Assembly (NCBI GenBank): GCA_045837725.1
Contig: JBEWZL010000291.1
Coordinates: 1-64,000 of the forward strand
DNA: 64,000 nt
DNA from: Vermamoeba vermiformis
Taxonomy: Eukaryota > Tubulinea > Echinamoebida
Direction of reading: 5' to 3'
The notes below the pieces were generated by a model that ran no database searches, was not told the origin of the DNA, and saw nothing but the letters and a program-made list of their open reading frames with translations. The position numbers and the translations under genes were made by a program. Positions 47,901-56,448 of this stretch are shown here, in pieces. The stretch's first letter is position 1, and the number at the start of each line of letters is the position of its first letter.

Positions 47901-48780
47901 GAAGTTCTTGAGGGATCCAACAGTCTTCAGAGCATCGAGCGATGTTTCCACGAGAATGGTTTCTTTTGATAGTAATGGCAGTAGCCACTCGATAATGTAC
48001 GTGGGTGTCGGTGGTTTTCTATTATCGGGAAGCTGACTTGCGCGGCTTTTCCCCAACGGATACGCACCAGAAAACTCGTTGAGCTGCAGGTCAGCCATAT
48101 AATGTAACCATCTGTCGGTAATTCTAGCCTTCTCCACTCTAAATATTGCTTTAGGCAGAGCGATACGCCACGTGCGTGTGAATCCATCATCTTCTACAGG
48201 GTAGACCGAGGAATAGTTAGTGCGACGTAGCTCCATGGGCACAAATAGCAAGTGACCTGCCGACTCTTTGTCGGCGAACACCACAATGTCACATGAGTGG
48301 TACGGAAAGTGCAACACGATGAAGCTGCCTAAGAACGCGGTTAATTGGATCGAGAAGCAATGAGATCTTGAGATACTTACTCTCTGATAACGAATTTATG
48401 GCACGTCGAGTTTTAGCGCAGACATCCTTTAACGAATTAGTAGCATTTCGGTAAATGTCCAAAGTGCTCTGCCAGCTGATTCGCAAAGAGGTGACAAAAA
48501 GTGGATCTAATCCGGGCAGTTTTGTGATGAAACTTGATGCTAGGTAAGCAATGAATGACTCTATGTATATAGAGAAGCGAGCATCTTTGGCATAGTTTGG
48601 TTTGTTGAAGAGCGGAAATACATTTAAATAGACGTCTGAAAAAATTGAAAATAATTAATCTTCGCCTTCATATTGATCCCCGCACTCGATTACCTTCGAT
48701 TTCACCATCCTAAAATTTTTTAAAATTAAAATAAGCCAAAATTAATTTTGGATCGTGTTACCAACCTTTGAAGATTCCAT
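38959..48780 (-). CDS. Giant DUF3638/DUF3645 protein with helicase-like motifs
   Basis: About nine exons encode roughly 2,900 residues, the size usual for this family in fungi and protists. Exon 1 codes only for MESSK (ATG 48780), followed by a 16-nt exon. The N-terminal 1,700 residues have no recognised domain except a Cys/His cluster (CKCEKNEKQRVIKHCDRC, about 46600-46680). The DUF3638 core has LQLNMGEGKSKVIVPIL (P-loop-like, about 42400-42450), then LPFxR-type LFPFQRNVPL and STPEHRLS. DUF3645 follows: VPFRGKDTPADGVEFGQPD and MAITLTILAHS. Then come MSNREVVVKVLE, LDDIHTRGTDLPFP (a DEAH-like position, DDIH here) and QACMRMRKL (an arginine-finger-like motif). The order GEGKS / DxxH / QxxRMR is that of a superfamily-2 or SecA-like motor. 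The biochemical role is unknown. The gene sits between the two ankyrin/F-box/ParB-like paralogs on the same strand. Confidence 0.9.
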
Positions 48781-48939
48781 TGCACCATTTGTAGCTCCAA
48801 TAAATTACCGATGCAAAAAATAGTTTTCAAATTAACCACAGTTAACATTATCTGTGGATGCAGATCATTGTCGGCCTATCGACTAAAATTTATGAAACAA
48901 TTTTTCGAAACGACAAATTTATTGGGATAGCCCGAACCC

Positions 48940-49165
48940 TCAAGAATTAGCATTGACTCTTCGCTCGTATCTTTCATTAGGAGCCTTGAGTGTACGGACG
49001 TACTTCATGTTCGTATTTGCAGTACAAAGGTGTCAAAACTAAGGAAAAAAAGTCTAGCTTACCTTGTGACGTCCGTCAATAATAAACAGCGCCACATTTG
49101 CGTGAATTGAAGGCAGCTGGTCGGCACCTGCTTCGAATCTTCTCCATATAGTACTCTCATCGAGT
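48940..49165 (-). pseudogene. Decayed 3' end of an ankyrin/F-box/ParB-like paralog
   Basis: Read on the minus strand, a stretch matching EYYTERIRSECRPAAL of paralog B appears as EYYMEKIRSRCRPAAF. After a one-base frame shift comes LFIIDGRHK followed by a donor. A shortened final exon then matches the KYI...ERYNQAK tail before TGA at 48942. The middle of the last exon (TAYKNLGL onward) is missing. It lies about 90 bp downstream of the intact paralog B and is a remnant of a tandem copy. Confidence 0.75.
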
Positions 49166-49254
49166 AAGAGTACCATGAGTATGGCGCCGTTAAAAAGAAT
49201 GGCATTACGAGTTGTTGATTTATTTGTAAATCGGATGTGATCGCGGGGCTTCCT

Positions 49255-52131
49255 TCACCAGTCTTCGTCAGAAATGCGCATTGAGTTCTTTGCTTGGTTG
49301 TACCGATTTTCTATATTTCTTGCGTGGTTGATGTACTTCATCTCTTCTTTCAGCGGTATTGTGTGGCTCAAGTCGACTTCATTAATACCGATGCTAACGA
49401 CTACTAGCTCATTGATAAGGCCAAGATTCTTGTAAGCAGTGATCTATTATCGTGTTAAAAGGTGTAGCAATCGTTCAATGTAACACTTCGTACCTTATGG
49501 TGTCCATCAATAATAAACAGCTCTACGTTCGAACTGATAGCCAAGGCAGCAGGTCGGCATTCGCTTCGGATCCTCTCCGTGTAGTATTCGACCCGCTCCT
49601 CGCTCAACAAGTCAGAGGGTTGTGTGAAGTACACGAGCGGATAGAACGGAAACTCCGCTGAAAATAATAAGTTAAAACCAACAGGTTGGACAATACAAAG
49701 TTTGACGTACTTTCAAGATTTGTAAAATCCGTAGTAGACGAGTATTCGAACAGCCTATAGTCTCCTCGACTTCGAACTTCAACGTCGTAATACCCTGACG
49801 AAAGACACTTCATGAAAGGCAGCAAGGTGTCGACAAGACTGTCAAATTCGATAATTCCGCTGTTTAGCGTATCCTCTGATCAGTGGCATTTAGTGTCAAT
49901 CATAAGTGACGAATATTATATTCTACGTACCAATCTTCTTCACAGCACCTTCTATACTATCTCGTGAAAGCGACTGACACCTCGCGATGCAACGGTAGAC
50001 TGATCCGCAGAATTGAGGCCAAGTTGACATAATTGGCTGCAACAATGTTATATACGTCACTAGGATGGATGAATGGCCACTACTTACCTCGCCATTGAGC
50101 TTGAGTCCAGTTAAAAAGCCATTCTCCAGTGCGAGCAACCCTTCACCGTCATCTAGTCGCACCACTTGCCAGAATTGAGGCCGCTTTTTCAGCCGACCAA
50201 CGATGTGAGACTTTTGAATTGAACGAAATGGGTTTGAACAATTTGGAACTGCTTGCGGGTGTCCCTGCCATAAACTCTTTGCTGTTATCACCCTGAACCA
50301 ACTTTTTGACACCGAAGCGACCCGACACGCCTCATTAAAGGACAGATAGCCGAGCGTTAGCTTTACGATCTCTTGAGGGAGATTTGAGAACATTCCCAAA
50401 TCGTATTCGGTAGTGTTTTTCCACAACTGGGATGACAACCGATAATCCTAAAATAATTGGGTTAAAATCGCATAATATGATTAACTTTTGATTACCTCTG
50501 GTAGTAGATTGCAACTCGCGACCAATTGCATCAATCGCCCTCCACTTTTAATCGGTGCGTCCAACAGCATACGGACTTCTTCTGATGACAAATTTTTGAC
50601 CAAATGTCGCCAGATTGCCCGTATATTCGACTCTAGTCTGTAAAAGTCCCATTGATTGTCCTTAATGTCGATTTGTTTTTGCAGGTCCTCGCAACTTCTG
50701 AAAAACTTTTCGATTGGCGTCATCGTTTCTTGTTTGCCCTCGATCTCATATAAACGTTCAGTCAACAGAGAAGCGACAACGTCTTGCTAAAATGGAGGTA
50801 AATCAATCAAGGAAAATATCAGTAACCCACAGACCTACCTTCGAAACAAAAGGCCACATCGTCACAACGCCAGCATATTTTTCAGCGCTTAAAACGTCAG
50901 CAATGACCTGTCGGTCAAACTCAGAATCAACAGGCATTTTTGCCTTGAATCTATTGTACGATTAGAACACGCGTATTCTCGCTTAATTGAACATACTCGA
51001 ACAGTTTGTTCAAAACATTGGTTTCCTGGCTAGACGCAGCAATTCCAAACACAGTTATCCCGTCCTGAATTGGTTCTCCGCCCTTCATATTTCGTGTTGT
51101 TGCTTTGATATCAAGCTCCGCATTAATCAACTTGTCAATGTCGCAGTAGTCATAAACAGCCGCGTAGAAGATAACTAAGTAATGGCCATTAATTAGCGAC
51201 TCGTATCGTCTCTATCGTGCTTACTTGCCTGGATTGCCATGGATATCTTTTCCGTTAACATCTGCCCCACGTGACAAAAGATAGTCCACACAAGGCTTTT
51301 TCTTGTTCCACGATGTGAAAGCACGCTGCAGTGGCAATTTACTACCAACCCGATCGTTGACCGACATACCTCGATCTTCAATCAAGTAGCGCAAAATGTC
51401 AACGCTGTATTTGCAAGCTAATTTTAGAACTTGATCCATTTGAGGATCCTGTAAAAAGGAACTGAGACACATGTAGGTACCAATACTTTCTTACCTTGCT
51501 ATGTTGCAACATCTCCTTAAAATAGTTCAATGCGTTTTTTCGAATGGCAAGTTCAATGGGACTCTCGTGATGATGGTAATGATAATTAGCGCCTTGCGGA
51601 TTTGGAGCGAACGGATCTACCGCACTCGGATGGGTCAAGAACATTCGCAGCTGCTCTGCTGTCAACTGTTTTGACATTGCAGCTATAGAAATATAAGGCT
51701 GCTGATCTGCAGCGAAATTAGGTCTTTCATTTTGAAAAAAGATACTTACGAGGATCAAAGGTAGCTTTGAATTTGAGTAGGACACGCAGCAGCGCTCCAT
51801 CGCTCGGATCTCCTTTTTGACAGATTGACGAAATAGGATCGGCATAACCTTGTGGAGTTAATATTGATTTCATATGTTGATAGACGCGCTCGGAAGGATT
51901 ATTCCAGTCGTACAATAAATATTTCTGAATTTTTTCTTGGGTATTTTTGTTGATCCAATTAATTAGGGTCTTTTGGTTTTGCCTGCAGACCCACTCTTCG
52001 ATTGTAGGCTCTTCGCATTTTTTTTCTGGCTTAATTTTTACATCCGAAGGATCAACTAAGTCGTCACCAAAATCAAACGGGTTGTCTTCTTCCATTGCGC
52101 GGCTGAAATTGTTTTTCTGGTCTGTGTTCAT
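49255..52131 (-). CDS. Ankyrin - F-box - ParB/Srx-like protein, paralog B
   Basis: About eleven exons encode roughly 780 residues with the same plan as paralog A. The start chosen is MNTDQKNNF (ATG 52131). MRRRNNIRSK just upstream is in frame and possible. The N-terminal domain has QEKIQKYLLYDWNNPSERVY. Ankyrin-like repeats include LKLACKYSVDILRYLIEDRG and VDYLLSRGADVNGKDIHGNPG. The F-box is SNLPQEIVKLTLGYLSFNEA with VSKSWFRVITAKSLW. The ParB/Srx-like end has FTQPSDLLSEERVEYYTERI, then ELFIIDGHHK and KNLGLINELVVVSIG, ending in ISDEDW and TGA 49255. All modules look intact. The divergent deaminase gene starts as little as 10 bp away. Differences from A are spread through the protein, so the duplication is not recent. 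Confidence 0.82.
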
Positions 52132-52264
52132 TTTACTCCTGATGTTGTTGCGACGCCTCACAACATTATTTTCAAGCGGTAATAGTACTCGGTGTATTAC
52201 TATTACACGAAAATCAACACAAGCACCATCGTTATTTAAGAGAAGTTATAGATACGCTGCTCAC
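52132..52264. promoter_or_regulatory. Compact divergent promoter
   Basis: Only 133 bp separate the ATG of paralog B (minus, 52131) from the MAQTG start of the deaminase (plus, 52265). If the deaminase begins at the in-frame ATG at 52142, the gap shrinks to 10 bp. The shared space must therefore hold both start regions. No element is assigned. Confidence 0.5.
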
Positions 52265-54079
52265 ATGGCTCAAACTGGCGTTGCAAGTCTAATTAACGCT
52301 CGCTGGGTCATCCCTATAGTGCCTGAGAATAAGGTGCTCGAGAACCATACCATTGCTGTCGACAATGCAGGTAAAATCACGAACTAATTTCTCAAGATCC
52401 ATTCCTTTAATTTAGAAAATTCGACTATCATTCTATTTATTCTCCAAATAATATTGTATGTTATAGAGTCCGTTGTATTATAATTTTAAATTGCGGCTCT
52501 ATTTTTTAAAAATACGCGATCCGCTTAGATCTTTATTTTCGTGCTAATTATCTTCATAATTATTAGGAGATATCGTCGATGTTTTGCCGACCGAAGAAGC
52601 TAAAAAGAAGTATTTGAATGTTCCTAACATCGTGGATCGACCACACCACATCATAATGCCTGGTCTCATCAACATGCACTCCCACAGCCCGATGGTAAGA
52701 AAAATAATTACAACGGTTATTGATCCTTGATGAATAGCAATGACGGAATTAAAAAAATATTCGGCAATTGTCGAAACACGATCTGATCTCGTTCTTAGGT
52801 TTTACTTCGCGGCTTTGCGGACGATATGCAATTGATGGATTGGCTCAATAACAAGATCATGCCCGCTGAACAAAAGTGGGTCACACCTGAGTTCACCAAG
52901 GACGGCACTACTCTCGCTGCCGCTGAAATGATTCGCAGTGGTACTACGTGCTTCAATGACATGTATTTCTTCCCTGAAGCCTCGTACGTGATATAATTAT
53001 CCATTGTCATTACCATTAACGTTAAATTTTTAGCGCTGAGGCCATTGAGCGTATTGGCATGCGTGCTGCTTTTGCTACTGTTATCTTGAAGTTCCCGTCA
53101 ATGTACAGTGACACTCTCGACGGCTACTTCACTAAGGCACGTGACTTAGGGGTATAATGATTTGAGACTAATCACTTGTAAAGGCCCAACAACTGATCAA
53201 ACAATACAAAAATCACCCACGTATTCAAATTACTTTGGGTCCTCATGCCCCTTACACCGTCAATGACGCCCAATTTGAGCGTGTCGTGAAGATGGCACAC
53301 GAGAACAACGTTAAGATTCACTTGCACTTGCACGAAACTGCCGCTGAAGTCGAAGGCGGATTGAAGGAGAACAACCAACGCCCGTTCGCTCGTATGGAGA
53401 AGTTGGGCGTTATTAATCCCAATTTGATTGCTGTGCACTGCACTCAATTGACTGATGAAGAGATTGCTTCGCTCGCCAAGCACCATTGCTCCGTCGCGCA
53501 CTGCCCTGAATCAAACGCCAAGTTGGCTAGCGGTTACTGCCCCGTGCCCAAATTGACTCAACAAGGCGCCAATGTCTGCCTCGGTACTGACGGTGCTGCC
53601 TCGAACAACGATTTGGACATGTTTGTAGAGATGCGCACATCTGCTTTGTTCGGTAAGTTCTAGTTGTTATGACCGAACTATTACTATTACTCTTTACTAC
53701 GTCCTACGCATATGCAAACGTTTAACATGTTCATTTAGCCAAGTACTTCACTATGGACGCTAAGGCTGCTGACGCGTTCTCTGTGTTGAAGATGGCAACT
53801 ATTAACGGTGCCAAAGCCTTGGGCCTCGAGAAACGTATTGGTTCGCTGGAAGCTGGCAAAGAAGCCGACATGATCTCCATTAACCTCAACACAATTGAGA
53901 CCGTGCCTATGTACAACCCCCTCTCACACTTGGTCTACTGCTCTGGTCGCGAATCCGTCAACGACGTCTGGGTCGCTGGCAAGCAATTGATGGAACACAG
54001 AAAACTGCTAACTATCGATGAAGCACAAGTTATGGCTAATGCTCGTGCCTGGGCTGAAAAGATCGCTAAAGACCACTAA
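52265..54079 (+). CDS. 5-methylthioadenosine / S-adenosylhomocysteine deaminase family amidohydrolase
   Basis: Six exons give about 460 residues of the TRZ/ATZ amidohydrolase family. Exon 1 is 52265-52369 and the second begins at 52567 after a longer, 197-nt intron. Metal and substrate motifs are intact: MPGLINMHSHSPM (HxH), FADDMQLMDWL, HLHLHETAAEVEG, VHCTQL and LGTDGAASNNDLD. The expected reaction is hydrolytic deamination of 5-methylthioadenosine or S-adenosylhomocysteine to the inosine compound, in purine/methyl-cycle salvage. Cytosine- or guanine-deaminase relatives are less likely given HSHSPM. An in-frame ATG 41 codons upstream (52142) would add MLLRRLTTLFSSGN...SYRYAAH, basic and Ser/Thr-rich without acidic residues, like a mitochondrial presequence. 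Two isoforms are possible. A polyadenylation-like AATAAA lies just after the stop. Confidence 0.92.
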
Positions 54080-54257
54080 ACATTTGTAATAAACTCGTCA
54101 TTCAAATTTCTCAAAGTATGTCTGACAGATGTGCAACAAGAATTGCGAAAAAGAATACATTTAAGGCCCTATACTCTTAGTATAGAGTCTGACTTTATTA
54201 CATGGCTACTATAAATGAACTCAGGTTCACGAACAATAGCAAAATTCTTGAAACATC

Positions 54258-54863
54258 TTATTTGTTGGCAACGATGGTTTCTTCGAGCTTGGCAGCGTTG
54301 GCACCTATTTAATAGTACGATTAATATTTGGTCTACCGCAGCAAATAATCAGATCGAAATAGAAAAAATTTTCAATTTTCAAGAGGGCTTATCGCGATAG
54401 TCTTTAAGACCTACCCTTGAATTCAGCAACCTTAGCTCCGTTCTTGAAAAATTGGAAGGTGGGCATAGCAGTGATACCGCAAGCAGCAGCGACGTCTTCA
54501 GCCTCATCAACATCAACCTTGAAGCAGGCAATGTCGGTGAATTTCTTGGACATCTCCTCAAATTTGGGAGAAATCATCTTGCAAGGACCGCACTATAGGA
54601 CAATTATTAGTACGTATTAACAAAAACAAATCCGATGAAGGAAAACTTTCTACCAAATTATTCTATTAGCGCAAAAATTGATTTATCCCAGATTATTTTT
54701 TCATGTCGGGAGCAAGTTGGTACTGTGCCTAATAGTCACGTTAAGTGACGTAAATTTTTAAATTACTTACCCAAGTGGCGCTAAAGTCAATGACGACGAG
54801 CTTGTCCTTGTTGGCAGCAAGAGCGTTGTCGAATTCGGCCTTGTTCTTAATTTCGTGGACCAT
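54258..54863 (-). CDS. TRX: Thioredoxin
   Basis: Three exons encode a classical thioredoxin of about 105 residues. It starts MVHEIKNKAEFDNALAANK, then KLVVIDFSATW. An intron falls exactly between Trp and the rest of the active site, CGPCKMISPKFEEM, in the next exon. The cis-Pro motif is present (GITAMPTFQFFKNG), as is the buried Asp region FKVDVDEAEDVA. The last short exon ends EETIVANK before TAA 54258. There is no targeting peptide from this start, so it is the cytosolic disulfide reductase, reduced by thioredoxin reductase. The intron between exons 1 and 2 is about 180 nt, longer than average here. Confidence 0.95.
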
Positions 54864-55386
54864 TGTGTTATGTGTTGTTGTCTTGAGTTTTGATTTTGGA
54901 CTGAAGAATGGAAAATTGCGCGCTTTTGTTGATCTTCCGACCACGTGCGGCTTCTAGAAACTTGACTAGTTTTGGTTCTCTTCCCGAGCGCCGAGTTATT
55001 CTAATTATACCGAAGCATCGAAGAAGCCACGAGAGGGATCTTAAATCACGGTGGTTGTTCTAGTCGCGAGGTACCAAATCCAATTTCGGACAACAGCATC
55101 CGCGGAGCTCGGTTCTATTGCAAACTAGAATACCGAAGACTGTTTTTTATTTACAAAGTATTGCTATTGTATTGTACATTTACTATAAGCGTCTCTAAGA
55201 GGAACGTGAAAGCTCCACGAATACCAAAAAAATATTTTACAATAATAGGGCGATACGGTCCCATAGAATAGACGACTGATTATTACAACATGACACTAAT
55301 TGTCAATTTTAGTGTAGTGAGGTACGACTCTAAAGGCGAAATAAGAATTTAGCTGCGATCTAATCGATCGTTTTAGCGTTTCCTGC
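54864..55386. other. Intergenic interval
   Basis: This lies between the thioredoxin start and the PAXX stop, both on the minus strand. It holds the thioredoxin promoter and the PAXX 3' flank. No gene or repeat is seen. Confidence 0.6.
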
Positions 55387-56162
55387 TTACCGCTTGATAC
55401 GTGGGTTGATAAGACTTCGTCCTGCCTTCCGTTTAACTCCTTTAGGCTGATTCGCGGCTCTGTTGTTATCTACAGTCAACGTGTCGACCATCGCAGAGGG
55501 CTGTGATTGCATCGAGAATGTTGCAACAGGCAAGCTGGATTTGACCTCAGTCTTGAAACCTGTAACGATCTTAGCTTCGTCCGTATATTCATAGCTGCAC
55601 TTACCGTTATTTCTCGCAGAGCCGCCAGCACGCACTTGATCAACCAACGAGAAGACGAGTTGAACAAACGCGGAGTCATTATCAGGAGCGCGTCTAAGAA
55701 CGGTGAGGTAAGCAATTTTGAAGAGCAATCCGACAGAATTCACTTACGCCAACTCGAAAGTAACCGAGGTCTGTTGTTTATCATCAAAAGAGCACCAAAT
55801 AGTCATCGTAAGCTGATCTTCATCCATTGAAATGAACAAATCATCGTTTCCAAGCGCTTCTTTAATTTTCTCGAAAAATATTTGCCAAGAGAGGCTCTCC
55901 ATATCGAGGGCGCGTTTCTGCACCAACAATTAGCAAATCTACGAATTTCAATGATTTCCTTAAAATAAATTCAAACTACCTGCTTATCCAATGCATCTAG
56001 CGAATAACTTGACGCCCATAGCTCTTTGTCGTCCAAGCAAGCACAGCTGACCTTCAGCTTGGCTTTTCTTGCCTCGAGCTTACAGATGTAGTTCTTACCC
56101 AGCGAGGTGACCTTAGCGTAGGTGCTGTCTACAATTATCAAATAATCCTCTGCTTTTGACAT
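55387..56162 (-). CDS. PAXX: PAXX-like NHEJ factor (XRCC4 superfamily)
   Basis: Three exons encode about 220 residues. The start is MSKAEDYLIIVDSTYAKV (ATG 56162). The head domain has CACLDDKELWASSYSLDALD, matching the ELWxxxxxxxxL signature of PAXX heads. A strand-rich stretch follows (DQLTMTIWCSFDDKQ) and then a helical stalk (FVQLVFSLVDQVRAG). A disordered basic tail ends in RKAGRSLINPRIKR. That last motif matches the C-terminal Ku-binding SLINP motif of vertebrate PAXX. Known function: PAXX stabilises Ku on broken ends and supports ligation together with XRCC4-LIG4 and XLF in non-homologous end joining, in the nucleus. Head, stalk and Ku-binding tail are all present, so it is probably functional. 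It is divergent from the cytochrome b5-acyl-CoA dehydrogenase gene. Confidence 0.82.
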
Positions 56163-56448
56163 CTACAGCTGTTATTTCATTTGAATATTGAAGGACGATT
56201 CAAATTGTGTAACGGATAGATTTGAGATTTCGCGGGCCAACAGTCACATGCCCAGTCCCGTGCAAAGCAAGGCGAATCAAGAAGCTCAAGCATAATTGTT
56301 GCAGCACGACGTAATTACGAACAATCTAATGAAGGTCCTGGCTCATAATTGGTCCACCAGGCAAACTCTTTGAAATCTGCGTTGTTTCTATTTTTGTCGA
56401 AGATTTTGGTTCAAAGCATTTAGTTTTATCAATTCGCACATTAACAAC
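56163..56448. promoter_or_regulatory. Divergent promoter region, PAXX / b5-ACAD
   Basis: 286 bp separate the start codons of PAXX (minus) and the cytochrome b5-acyl-CoA dehydrogenase (plus). No specific element is identified. Confidence 0.5.
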
